A stretch of 13,910 bases of DNA from W0P28-013 sp963621145 (GTDB lineage Bacteria; Bacteroidota; Bacteroidia; Bacteroidales; Paludibacteraceae): NCBI GenBank assembly GCA_963621145.1, contig CAVFDI010000046.1, forward strand, positions 1-13,910, written 5' to 3'. The position numbers and the translations under genes were made by a program. Under the pieces are notes generated by a model that worked only from the letters and a program-made list of their open reading frames with translations, was not told the DNA's origin and made no database searches. The stretch's first letter is position 1; each line of letters opens with the position of its first letter. Shown here piece by piece: positions 1 to 6,528 of this stretch.

Positions 1-75
1 CTAAAAATTCTACGCTTTTATTTTTTTTCTTTGGTCGGTTCAAAAAAGTTTCTGCTTTTTTTATCGCTCTTTGCG

Positions 76-210
76 AATTTTCGTTTCTAATCGGCATCTT
101 TTTCGTCTTTTCTCAGTCACAGGACACCCTGCTCCTTCGAAAATCCCAAAAAAAAATCTGCTCGATTATAATTCAAAAATTCTTGCAAAGATAATTTTTA
201 GAACCTACCT
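76..210 (-). repeat. Copy 1 of a ~130-bp dispersed element, candidate small-RNA gene
   Basis: This stretch recurs at 8647-8776 in the same orientation. Bases 155-210 match 8721-8776 at 56 of 56 positions, and 96-142 match the other copy with one substitution; the A-rich linker between them differs by a 5-base indel. Read on the minus strand it begins inside the last codons of the TetR gene, supplying Gly-Arg-Phe-stop, and then has TATCTTTG (193-186), which fits the Bacteroidota -7 box TAnnTTTG; a TTTG -33 box is not evident. A CAGG/CCTG hairpin with a four-base loop lies at 120-131. An AT-only stem (AAAAAAG/CTTTTTT, 42-61) follows downstream and could end a transcript of about 140 nt. The RNA interpretation is inference; the duplication is seen directly. 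No terminal inverted repeats or target duplications were seen. Confidence 0.8.
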
Positions 211-818
211 AAATTTTTCATTCTCTCGTCCATCAGTCGCTTGGCTTCGTCGGTCAAAATGCCGCGCATAATCAGTTTCAAACCGTGGCGGCAAATCAGC
301 GTAAACTCCTCGCGTTCGGCGTCGGGATGCGATAGCGCATCGAGCAGTCCGCGGTGCAAATACGACAAAAACATGGAGGTTTGGTGCACATCGATGTCGG
401 CACAAAACATTTTTTCGTCGATGCCGCGCTGTATAAAATGGTGTAGATGCTGCTGAATACCTACAAAAATGGTCTGTTTGTGCTGCTCGAAAAGGGCAGG
501 GTAGTATTTTTGCAGATCGAAAAGGAATGGTGGCGGCTGCAAAATCTCTTTTGTGCGTTGCACTATCTGCAGATTTGCTACCAGCACATCGAGCACCGAT
601 GCCATCTCTTCGAAGTCGCGCACCGTTTTTTGTTCCAATTCCACCTCCTGACGGTGCAAAACTGCTTCCACAAGGTCATCTTTTGTAGCAAAATAGACAT
701 AAAATGTCTTTTTCGAAATGCGCAAAATGTTGCACAGATCGTCAATTGTGACGCTGCGCAAACCATATTTCAGAAATTTTTCTGACGCAAGCTCTACTAT
801 TTTGTCGCTATTTTCCAT
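198..818 (-). CDS. TetR/AcrR-family transcriptional regulator
   Basis: A 206-residue protein of normal TetR length. Residues about 6-50 form the DNA-binding part: an AxxKFxxYG helix, a Thr-Ile-Asp-Asp-Leu helix, then the recognition segment around SKKTFYVYFATKDDLV, which is the family signature. The rest is a helical ligand-binding and dimerisation region with no recognisable relative, so the ligand and targets cannot be named. It is transcribed divergently from the bactofilin gene, with 306 bases between them. A perfect CACTTT-N3-AAAGTG palindrome at 881-895 in that gap is a plausible operator for autoregulation. The ATG at 818 places the HTH at the usual distance from the N terminus. The last three residues and the stop lie in the repeated element at 76-210, so the original C terminus may have been slightly altered. 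Confidence 0.9.
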   Translation of the reverse strand: MENSDKIVELASEKFLKYGLRSVTIDDLCNILRISKKTFYVYFATKDDLVEAVLHRQEVELEQKTVRDFEEMASVLDVLVANLQIVQRTKEILQPPPFLFDLQKYYPALFEQHKQTIFVGIQQHLHHFIQRGIDEKMFCADIDVHQTSMFLSYLHRGLLDALSHPDAEREEFTLICRHGLKLIMRGILTDEAKRLMDERMKNLGRF

Positions 819-880
819 GCGGGGTGCGAAATTACTCTTTTCTCTCGCTCATTTGCCGTTGACGAAACTTTTTATTTTTG

Positions 881-895
881 CACTTTTCGAAAGTG
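881..895. promoter_or_regulatory. Palindrome, candidate TetR operator
   Basis: Perfect six-base arms CACTTT and AAAGTG flank TCG, 63-77 bases upstream of the TetR start and about 180 bases upstream of the bactofilin promoter. TetR proteins bind palindromes of about this size and often repress their own genes. The position fits, but binding is inferred. The same gap also contains AAAACTT-AA-AAGTTTT at 919-934, which is AT-only and less specific. Confidence 0.35.
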
Positions 896-958
896 GCTAG
901 TATTCAGATAGATATTGGAAAACTTAAAAGTTTTTGAGTTTCCTATTGCGCTAAAAAA

Positions 959-1008
959 TATGTTTTTTGGCATAAAAACGAATGGTCTTTGTGGCTTCAA
1001 AAAACATA
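959..1008. promoter_or_regulatory. 11-bp inverted repeat in the TetR-bactofilin gap
   Basis: TATGTTTTTTG (959-969) and CAAAAAACATA (998-1008) are perfect reverse complements separated by 28 bases. The pair sits between the TetR gene and the bactofilin promoter. There is no convincing U-tract on the correct side for a terminator, and no ORF of substance in the gap. It may be a regulator-binding pair or a DNA or RNA hairpin; the role is unknown. Confidence 0.4.
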
Positions 1009-1073
1009 AATTCGCCACCAATCACTTGCAAATCCTGTGCCAAACTTGGTTGTTATAGGCTTTCAGAAAACAT

Positions 1074-1104
1074 TTTGCTGAAACAAAATAATTTTGTAAC
1101 TTTG
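1074..1104 (+). promoter_or_regulatory. Bacteroidota-type promoter of the bactofilin gene
   Basis: TTTG at 1074-1077 and TAACTTTG at 1097-1104, separated by 19 bases, match the phylum's -33 TTTG / -7 TAnnTTTG consensus at normal spacing. Transcription would start near 1110, leaving a very short leader before the ATG at 1125. Confidence 0.75.
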
Positions 1105-1124
1105 CAAATTGTAAAACACTAAAA

Positions 1125-1499
1125 ATGATTGACTCTATGGGAAAAGAGGTTACGAATACAGGAATTGCGCACAATGTGTTGGCATTTGGTACAAAAATTA
1201 AGGGTGAAATAACGGCCGAAAGCGATTTTCGCATCGATGGCACGGTCGATGGCAACCTCGACTGCAAGGGCAAAGTGGTGATCGGTCCGCAAGGCGCACT
1301 CAAAGGTCATCTGGTCTGCCAAAATGCCGAAATCATGGGACACATCGAAGGTACGGTGGTGGTTGGCGAACTGCTTTCGCTCAAAGAGACGGCGCGCGTG
1401 TTTGGCGAAATCAAAACCAAAACGCTCATGATAGAGCAAAACGCCATCTTCACTGGCAGTTGCGATATGGGAAAACCTGCAGCAGAAAATAAAGAGTGA
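1125..1499 (+). CDS. Bactofilin (polymer-forming cytoskeletal protein)
   Basis: A 124-residue protein with the single beta-helical domain of bactofilins (DUF583). From about residue 17 to 112 it shows short repeating strands such as GTKIKGEITAESDFRIDGTV, then DGNLDCKGKVVIG, the turn-rich pattern of a right-handed beta-helix, with short disordered ends. Bactofilins polymerise without nucleotide into filaments or sheets on the inner membrane and help localise cell-wall enzymes and shape the cell. Translation could begin at 1125 (MIDSMGKEV) or at the ATG at 1137 (MGKEV); both leave the domain intact. This is the only plus-strand gene in the window. It has its own promoter (1074-1104) and terminator (1537-1575), so it appears monocistronic. 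No adjacent M23 peptidase gene, a frequent bactofilin partner, is present. Confidence 0.92.
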   Translation: MIDSMGKEVTNTGIAHNVLAFGTKIKGEITAESDFRIDGTVDGNLDCKGKVVIGPQGALKGHLVCQNAEIMGHIEGTVVVGELLSLKETARVFGEIKTKTLMIEQNAIFTGSCDMGKPAAENKE

Positions 1500-1536
1500 T
1501 TGCAGCGCTCAGTTTGCGATCGTAATTTCTCAAAAT

Positions 1537-1575
1537 AAAAATGCGGATCTCACAATTGTGAAATCCGCATTTTTT
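1537..1575. terminator. Bidirectional terminator between bactofilin and PNP genes
   Basis: ATGCGGAT (1541-1548) pairs perfectly with ATCCGCAT (1563-1570). Inside it lies the perfect palindrome TCACAATTGTGA (1550-1561), with one C-A mismatch between the two stems. Flanking A and T runs give a U-tract in either direction, as expected between two convergent genes. Confidence 0.88.
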
Positions 1576-1591
1576 GTTTCTATTTTTTTCG

Positions 1592-2302
1592 TTAGATGAT
1601 GCTGAACGCAACGTCCATCATTTTTGTGAAGGTGTTTTGGCGTTCTTCGGCTGTGGTGGCTTCGCCCGTCAAAATGTGGTCGCTCACGGTGCAGATGCAG
1701 AGTGCTTTGTTGCCCGATGCAGCGGCGTTCATGTAGAGCGCAGCACTTTCCATCTCGTCGGCCAAGACGCCCATTTTGGTCCAGTTGCCGCGTTTGCTAT
1801 GCTGATTGTAGAAAATGTCGGCTGCAAGAACATTGCCCACATGGTAGGTGTAGCCTAGTTTTTCGCAAGTCTCAACTGCAGCGCGAACCATGTCGAACGA
1901 TGCGATAGGAGCGTATGTTCCAGGCAGTTCGTACTGATCGGCGTAGTGGCTGTCGGTGCAAGCGCCCATGGCTATCACAATATCGCCCACATGAATGTTC
2001 ATTTGGCGCGCGCCGCACGAACCAACGCGAATAATCTTTTTAACGCCAAAAAAATTGTACAGTTCGTAGGTGTAGATGCCAATCGACGGAATGCCCATGC
2101 CGTGGCCCATCACCGAAATGCGTTTGCCTTTGTAGTTGCCCGTGAAACCGAGCATGCCGCGAACATTGTTGAATTGAACTGGATTCTCCAAAAAACGTTC
2201 GGCCATAAGTTTAGCGCGCAGCGGATCGCCCGCCATAATCACTGTTTCGGCAATCTCGCCGTACTTTGCCCCAATGTGTGGGGTTGGTGTGTTTTCTCCC
2301 AT
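1592..2302 (-). CDS. deoD: Purine-nucleoside phosphorylase, DeoD type
   Basis: A 236-residue protein matching the hexameric bacterial PNP family along its whole length. It catalyses phosphorolysis of purine (deoxy)ribonucleosides to free base and (deoxy)ribose-1-phosphate in cytoplasmic salvage. Visible signatures are PTPHIGA with His9 from the neighbouring subunit's site, the phosphate-binding MAGDPLRAK (23-31), RVGSCGA (92-98), MESAALY (184-190) that contacts the nucleoside, and SDHILTGE with catalytic Asp208 plus Arg221. These line up with E. coli H4, G20/R24, S90, M180/E181, D204 and R217. The gene has its own promoter at 2363-2392 and converges on the bactofilin gene, so it is probably transcribed alone. 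Nothing odd was seen. Confidence 0.95.
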   Translation of the reverse strand: MGENTPTPHIGAKYGEIAETVIMAGDPLRAKLMAERFLENPVQFNNVRGMLGFTGNYKGKRISVMGHGMGIPSIGIYTYELYNFFGVKKIIRVGSCGARQMNIHVGDIVIAMGACTDSHYADQYELPGTYAPIASFDMVRAAVETCEKLGYTYHVGNVLAADIFYNQHSKRGNWTKMGVLADEMESAALYMNAAASGNKALCICTVSDHILTGEATTAEERQNTFTKMMDVAFSII

Positions 2303-2362
2303 AGTATTAAGTTTGTTTTTGATGATTTTTTGTCGAAAAATTGCCCTCTACGGACGCAACTA

Positions 2363-2392
2363 CAAAGTTACGATTTTTTTCTGACTTGCAAA
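2363..2392 (-). promoter_or_regulatory. Bacteroidota-type promoter of the PNP gene
   Basis: On the minus strand TTTG (2392-2389) and TAACTTTG (2370-2363) are separated by 18 bases, close to the phylum consensus. The promoter lies between the lpxA terminator and the PNP start, with a leader of about 55 nt. Confidence 0.7.
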
Positions 2393-2402
2393 CTTTTTTC
2401 GC

Positions 2403-2440
2403 AAAAAAAAACGCAAAACTCCGAAAAGTTTCGCGTTTTC
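2403..2440 (-). terminator. Intrinsic terminator after lpxA
   Basis: On the minus strand AAAACGC (2439-2433) pairs with GCGTTTT (2414-2408) and AAACT (2431-2427) with AGTTT (2420-2416), with one G-U pair between them and a six-base loop. A run of T follows. It ends the lpxD-lpxC-lpxA unit just before the PNP promoter. Confidence 0.85.
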
Positions 2441-2460
2441 TGTTTTTTCTTGATGAAAAA

Positions 2461-3240
2461 TTAGCGTGTGTAACCTTTCAAAATGCCGCGTGGCGAGTTG
2501 CGAACGAACAAAATTACTTCGTCGCGCTCGGGTGTGGCGGGCATGCTGGTTTCGAGGGCTGCAATGGCTTGCGACACGTTCATTTCCGATTGAAAAATCA
2601 TGCGGTACATGTTCTGAATGTTGTCGATCTGCTCGTTGGTGAAGCCACGGCGGCGCAGACCAATGGAGTTGATGCCAGCAAAGGCGATTGGCTCGCGTGC
2701 GGCTATCACAAACGGCGGAATATCTTTGTTCACCTTCGATCCGCCCTGAATCATCACGTGTTTGCCAATGTGCGTGAACTGGTGAACCAACGTGCCGCCG
2801 CCAATCACTGCGTAGTCGTCGACCACCACTTCGCCAGCCAACTGCGTGGCATTCGACATGATGATGTTGTTGTGTAGGCAGCAGTCGTGCGCCACGTGGC
2901 AATAGGCCATCACAAGGCAGTTGTCGCCAATCACTGTTTTTCCCTTCGAGGCTGTGCCGCGGTGCACGGTGGCGCATTCGCGAATGGTGGTGTTGTTGCC
3001 AATGATGGTGAAGGTCTCTTCGCCTTTGAATTTCAAATCTTGTGGAATGGCACCAATCACAGCACCTGGGAATATGCGGCAATTCTCGCCAATGGTGGTA
3101 TTTTCGAATATGGTAACATTCGGTCCGATGTGCGTGCCTGCGCCAATGGTTACATTTTTTTCGATCACGCAAAATGGTTCAATCACCACATTGTCGGCAA
3201 TTTTTGCACTTGGGTGAATGCTTGCAAATGGTTGAGTCAT
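2461..3240 (-). CDS. lpxA: Acyl-ACP--UDP-N-acetylglucosamine O-acyltransferase
   Basis: A 259-residue enzyme for the first step of lipid A synthesis: transfer of a 3-hydroxyacyl chain from ACP to the 3-OH of UDP-GlcNAc in the cytoplasm. Residues 1-190 are hexapeptide repeats of a left-handed beta-helix (VVIEPFCVIEKNVTIGAGTHIG and similar), and the C-terminal helices include NSIGLRRRGF. His118 in the AHDC motif aligns with catalytic His125 of E. coli, and His153 in VHQF with His160. Gly166 aligns with the E. coli 'hydrocarbon ruler' Gly173, which is compatible with a long acyl donor (inference). It is the last gene of the lpxD-lpxC-lpxA unit; 82 bases of repeat-rich spacer separate it from lpxC, and a terminator follows. 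Confidence 0.96.
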   Translation of the reverse strand: MTQPFASIHPSAKIADNVVIEPFCVIEKNVTIGAGTHIGPNVTIFENTTIGENCRIFPGAVIGAIPQDLKFKGEETFTIIGNNTTIRECATVHRGTASKGKTVIGDNCLVMAYCHVAHDCCLHNNIIMSNATQLAGEVVVDDYAVIGGGTLVHQFTHIGKHVMIQGGSKVNKDIPPFVIAAREPIAFAGINSIGLRRRGFTNEQIDNIQNMYRMIFQSEMNVSQAIAALETSMPATPERDEVILFVRNSPRGILKGYTR

Positions 3241-3329
3241 AGTCAGTTTATGAAGTTGTAAAGTTTATAAAGTTTAAAAGTTGAAAGTTATAAAGTTGTG
3301 TGTAATTGTCAATTATCAATTATCAATTG
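3241..3329. repeat. Short-period repeat spacer between lpxC and lpxA
   Basis: Bases 3309-3329 are three tandem heptamers, TCAATTA, TCAATTA and TCAATTG. The first three bases of the last unit are the stop codon of lpxC. The rest of the spacer (3241-3300) is an irregular 7-9 base repetition of GTTnnAAA-like units. It contains no ORF, promoter or hairpin that can be supported. Confidence 0.8.
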
Positions 3330-4225
3330 CCAAGTTGCTTTCTTATTTGTTTTCCGAACGCGGTATTCACGCTGTGTCCAGGGCGTAGAGCAACCACGCG
3401 TCCGCGAATAGGCTGACCAACCAGCGATAAATCGCCAATCAGGTCGAGCAGTTTGTGGCGCGCAGGCTCGTTGTCGAACCGCAGCGGACTTAGATAACCC
3501 AGCGAATCGACATGCGGGCAGGGCTGACCGAGCAGATCGGCCAACTGTTGCAGTTCGGCTTTTGCTTCGGGCTGATCGTAAATTACCAGCGCATTGTTCA
3601 GATCGCCGCCGCGAATCAGATTCATCTTGAGCAGTGGCGCAATTTCGCGAACAAAAACAAAGGTGCGGCATGGCGCAATTTCGGTTGCAAACTGCGTGAA
3701 ATCGCTAATCGCTGCCGTTTGGTGACCAAGCACAGGCGAGGCGAAATCAATCTCGACTTCCACAGAAAAATCGTCGGCTGGCAAAATCTCGATGTGCGAG
3801 CAGCCATCGGGCGAGGTGTATTCTAGTTTTTCTTTTACAGTCAGATAATTTTTTTCGGCCGATTGTTCTACAATGCCAACTTTGGCTATTTCGTCCATGT
3901 AGAAACGCGCGCTGCCGTCGAGAATTGGGAACTCTGGCGCATTCACCTCGACCAAGCAGTTGTCGATGCCCGATGCGTAGAGCGCGGCAAAACCATGTTC
4001 CACGGTGCTTACTTGTGCTTCGCCTTGGCGCAACACGGTGCCACGTGTGGCTTCGCAAACATTTTCTGCTACAGCCTTAATCTCGGGCTGTCCTGGCAAA
4101 TCGACCCGACGAACAATGTAACCGCTATTTTCGGGAGCGGGCATCATGCGCATCTCTATCTGAAGTCCCGTGTGCAGACCTTTGCCTTTCAGTGTAAAAC
4201 TGCCACCGAGTGTTCGTTGTTTCAT
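3323..4225 (-). CDS. lpxC: UDP-3-O-acyl-N-acetylglucosamine deacetylase, without the usual FabZ fusion
   Basis: A zinc amidase that performs the committed step of lipid A synthesis, removing acetate from UDP-3-O-acyl-GlcNAc. The ATG at 4225 gives 300 residues beginning MKQRTLGGSF; a TTG seven codons upstream is possible but lies in spacer repeats. Motifs (numbering from the ATG) are TVEH with Glu76/His77, EFPILDGSA, CRTF with Thr188, RHKLLD with His257, Lys258 and Asp261, and RPGH with His284. His77, His257 and Asp261 correspond to the E. coli zinc ligands H79, H238 and D242. The residue after His77 is Gly where Leu is usual. In Bacteroidota this protein is normally joined to a FabZ dehydratase domain. 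Here it ends at QIRKQLGN, just where the linker would begin, and the stop lies in a heptamer repeat. The next 82 bases cannot hold FabZ. Confidence 0.95.
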   Translation of the reverse strand: MKQRTLGGSFTLKGKGLHTGLQIEMRMMPAPENSGYIVRRVDLPGQPEIKAVAENVCEATRGTVLRQGEAQVSTVEHGFAALYASGIDNCLVEVNAPEFPILDGSARFYMDEIAKVGIVEQSAEKNYLTVKEKLEYTSPDGCSHIEILPADDFSVEVEIDFASPVLGHQTAAISDFTQFATEIAPCRTFVFVREIAPLLKMNLIRGGDLNNALVIYDQPEAKAELQQLADLLGQPCPHVDSLGYLSPLRFDNEPARHKLLDLIGDLSLVGQPIRGRVVALRPGHSVNTAFGKQIRKQLGN

Positions 4226-4233
4226 CTTTTTAG

Positions 4234-4261
4234 TAGTAAGTAGCAAGTAGCAAGTCGCAAG
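4234..4261. repeat. Heptamer repeat upstream of lpxC
   Basis: Four consecutive 7-base units read TAGTAAG, TAGCAAG, TAGCAAG and TCGCAAG. They sit 8 bases upstream of the lpxC ATG, where a leader and ribosome-binding region would be. The same TAGCAAG unit recurs at 13903-13909, upstream of pepD. Confidence 0.85.
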
Positions 4262-4294
4262 ACTTATTGCCTGCTGTTTTTTCGTAGTAAATAA

Positions 4295-4315
4295 TTAGAA
4301 ATCAGAAACTAGAAA
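4295..4315. repeat. Heptamer repeat after lpxD
   Basis: Three units TTAGAAA, TCAGAAA and CTAGAAA abut the stop codon of lpxD with two bases between. The unit differs in sequence from the other heptamer blocks here, but the period is identical. Confidence 0.8.
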
Positions 4316-4317
4316 TT

Positions 4318-5352
4318 TTACTTTTGTAGTTCTTGAATTTTCTTCTCCAGTTCGTCAACTTTGCGGAGTAGGTCGGGCAGACGGCGTTGGCACACGGCAA
4401 TGCGGCGGAAATTCATGGCCGAAACCACTGGGTAGCCTTGCCACTGTTTGCCCACTTCGTCGATGGTCGAGTTCACGCCAGTTTTTGCGCCAAACTGATT
4501 GCCATCGGCTATTGTTAGATGTCCTGCAATGCCCACTTGACCAGCCAGCAGACAGTGTTTGCCGATTTTTGTCGAGCCAGCCACGCCCACTTGAGCGCAA
4601 AGTATGGTGTCGTCGCCAATCTCGACATTGTGCGCCACTTGGCACAGATTGTCAATCTTCACGCCGTTGTGTATGCGCGTCGAGCCCATGGTCGAGCGGT
4701 CGATGGTGGCGTTGGCTCCAACTTCTACATCGTCGCCAATTTGCACATTTCCAATCTGCGGAATTTTGTTGTAATGTCCCTGCTCGTCGGGCGCAAAGCC
4801 AAATCCATCGGCTCCAATCACCACGCCAGAGTGAATGATGCAGCGGCGACCTATTTCGCAGCCTTCGTAAACGGTAACATTGGCGTAGAGTGTTGTGTCG
4901 TCGCCAATTTTTGCGCCATTGTCGACCACTGTGTGAGGATAAATCTTAACATTGTTGCCCAACTGCACGCCTTCGCCAATCACAGCGTATGCTCCGATGT
5001 AGACATTTTCGCCAATTTTTGCCGATTCTGGCACTACGGCTGTGGCATGAATGCCGTTGCGTTTGGGTTTTACCGAATCGACCAACTGCAGCAGTTTTGC
5101 CAGCGATTGATAGGCGCTTTCCACCTTTATTAGCGTTGCGCTGATGGGCTGCTCGGGCTCGAAAGTGCGATCGACCAACACCACATCGGCCTTGGTTGTG
5201 TAGATGAAGTGCGTGTATTTTGGGTTCGAAAGGAATGTGAGTGTGCCAGGGCGACCCTCTTCAATTTTTGAAAAATCGCCAACGGCAACTTCCTTATTTC
5301 CAACCACTTCGCCTTGTAAATACTCGGCAATTTGTTGTGCAGTGAATGTCAT
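4318..5352 (-). CDS. lpxD: UDP-3-O-acylglucosamine N-acyltransferase
   Basis: A 344-residue enzyme of the third lipid A step: it adds a second 3-hydroxyacyl chain to the 2-amino group freed by LpxC. Residues 1-95 are the uridine-binding N-terminal domain, about 100-310 the left-handed beta-helix of hexapeptide repeats, and 315-344 a short C-terminal helical coil (FRRIAV then KVDELEKKIQEL). His241 in CQVAHNVEIG is the catalytic base (E. coli His239), and GADGFGFAP (180-188) is the family signature. Length is typical. It is the first gene of lpxD-lpxC-lpxA; the product of lpxC is its substrate and lpxA supplies LpxC. No phylum-type promoter was found in the 77 bases between the tsf terminator and the ATG, so it may rely on a divergent promoter or on readthrough from tsf. 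Confidence 0.96.
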   Translation of the reverse strand: MTFTAQQIAEYLQGEVVGNKEVAVGDFSKIEEGRPGTLTFLSNPKYTHFIYTTKADVVLVDRTFEPEQPISATLIKVESAYQSLAKLLQLVDSVKPKRNGIHATAVVPESAKIGENVYIGAYAVIGEGVQLGNNVKIYPHTVVDNGAKIGDDTTLYANVTVYEGCEIGRRCIIHSGVVIGADGFGFAPDEQGHYNKIPQIGNVQIGDDVEVGANATIDRSTMGSTRIHNGVKIDNLCQVAHNVEIGDDTILCAQVGVAGSTKIGKHCLLAGQVGIAGHLTIADGNQFGAKTGVNSTIDEVGKQWQGYPVVSAMNFRRIAVCQRRLPDLLRKVDELEKKIQELQK

Positions 5353-5429
5353 TTTATCAAATTTCTAATTCCGCATATTATATAAGATGCTTTTCGTGGC
5401 GGTTTCGTTGCACGAGGTCATCTTTTTTC

Positions 5430-5472
5430 GAAAAAAAGAAGTGCGCAGCAGCAATTTCTTGTTGGCGCACTC
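5430..5472 (-). terminator. Terminator of the rplM-rpsI-rpsB-tsf operon
   Basis: On the minus strand AGTGCGC (5471-5465) pairs with GCGCACT (5446-5440) across an 18-base loop that can pair further, and a run of seven T follows (5437-5431). A TTTTTTCGAAAAAA palindrome overlaps the T-run. It lies 22 bases after the tsf stop and ends the ribosomal operon before lpxD. Confidence 0.82.
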
Positions 5473-5493
5473 CGTTTTTTTTGCTCGAGCGAA

Positions 5494-6489
5494 TTATTCT
5501 TCGTTCAGTGTGAGGCGTTTGAATGCCACGCAGGTGAGGTGTTTTGCAGCGAGCAACTCTTTCACGCTCTGTTTGTTGGCATCGTCGCCGCCTTCGTATT
5601 TCTGTTCGAGCAGCGTGTATTCTTTGTAGAATTTAGCCATGCGACCTGCAGCGATGTTTTTAATCATCTGTTCTGGCAGATTGGCGGCTTTTTCTTCAGC
5701 CACTTTTTGTTTGATTTCGCGAGCCATTGCAGCTTGTTCGGGCGTAATCCAACCTTTGGTGGTGTTCGATTCGATGTGCTCTTCGCTATCGACGTGGGCA
5801 GGGTTGATGCCTGCTTTTTTCAGAGCCACTTCAACGGCTTTAGCTACTTGCTCGGCTTTGGTTTTGTCGATGGCAACGGCCAATTCGCGATCTTTCACCT
5901 CTTGTGGCACGCCAGCCTCGTCGATGGCCACTGGAGCCATGGCGGCAATGTGCATAGCCACGCCGTGAATGGTGTCGTAGTCGGCATCTTTTTCGGCAAA
6001 AGCTACTATGGTAGCCAGTTTGTTGCCTGGGTGAATGTATGCGGTAGCGGTGCCGCCTTCTACTGTTGCGTAGTCTTCCATCTCCATTTTTTCGCCCGTA
6101 ACACCCGAACGCTCGGTGATGAGCTCGGCCACGGTGCGTCCGTCGATGGTGAGTGCTTTCAGAGCCTCAACATTGGCAGGTTTTTGAGCCATGGCGAGGT
6201 CGAGAATTTTTTGTACCAATGCAATGAAGTCGGCATTTTTTGCAACGAAGTCGGTTTCGCATTTCACAGCCACGAGAGCGGCAAATCCGCCTTCGGCTTT
6301 GGCCAATACGCAACCTTCGGAAGCCGAGCGATCGGAGCGTTTTGCAGCGATGGCTTGACCGCGTTTGCGAATCAATTCAACGGCTTTTTCCATGTCGGCA
6401 CCCGCCTCTTCGAGTGCTTTTTTGCAGTCCATCATGCCTGCGCCAGTCATGGTGCGCAGTTTTTGAATATCGGCGATTGTTACAGCCAT
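5494..6489 (-). CDS. tsf: Translation elongation factor Ts
   Basis: A 331-residue nucleotide-exchange factor that releases GDP from EF-Tu. The N-terminal UBA-like domain (MAVTIADIQKLRTMTGAGMM, residues 1-20, on to about 50) and the EF-Tu-contacting TDFV motif (79-82, in CETDFVAKN) are clear. The length exceeds that of E. coli EF-Ts (283) and fits the longer Bacteroidales form with an extended second half. The ATG at 6489 gives the expected N terminus. It follows rpsB, as in most bacteria, but 118 bases separate them and contain a strong terminator-like hairpin, so its level is probably set partly by readthrough. Confidence 0.97.
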   Translation of the reverse strand: MAVTIADIQKLRTMTGAGMMDCKKALEEAGADMEKAVELIRKRGQAIAAKRSDRSASEGCVLAKAEGGFAALVAVKCETDFVAKNADFIALVQKILDLAMAQKPANVEALKALTIDGRTVAELITERSGVTGEKMEMEDYATVEGGTATAYIHPGNKLATIVAFAEKDADYDTIHGVAMHIAAMAPVAIDEAGVPQEVKDRELAVAIDKTKAEQVAKAVEVALKKAGINPAHVDSEEHIESNTTKGWITPEQAAMAREIKQKVAEEKAANLPEQMIKNIAAGRMAKFYKEYTLLEQKYEGGDDANKQSVKELLAAKHLTCVAFKRLTLNEE

Positions 6490-6528
6490 AATTTTCTATT
6501 TTTTAGTGGTTTAATTTCGTTTTTTTTG

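Noticed and set aside
76..210. Insertion sequence or MITE
   Set aside because: No terminal inverted repeats, target-site duplication or transposase fragment could be seen at either copy, although a short non-autonomous element of an unknown type cannot be fully excluded.
71..271. Plus-strand 66-codon ORF running through the repeated element
   Set aside because: The second copy has a 5-base indel that breaks the frame and leads to an early stop, and the ORF runs on antisense into the TetR gene. The conserved bases track a promoter box and a hairpin on the other strand instead of codons.
4226..4246. Upstream TTG start for lpxC
   Set aside because: It would add seven residues encoded in spacer repeat sequence; the ATG at 4225 gives the normal LpxC N terminus.
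4234..4261. CRISPR-like array in the heptamer blocks
   Set aside because: Units are 7 bases with no spacers; they are microsatellite-like tandem repeats.
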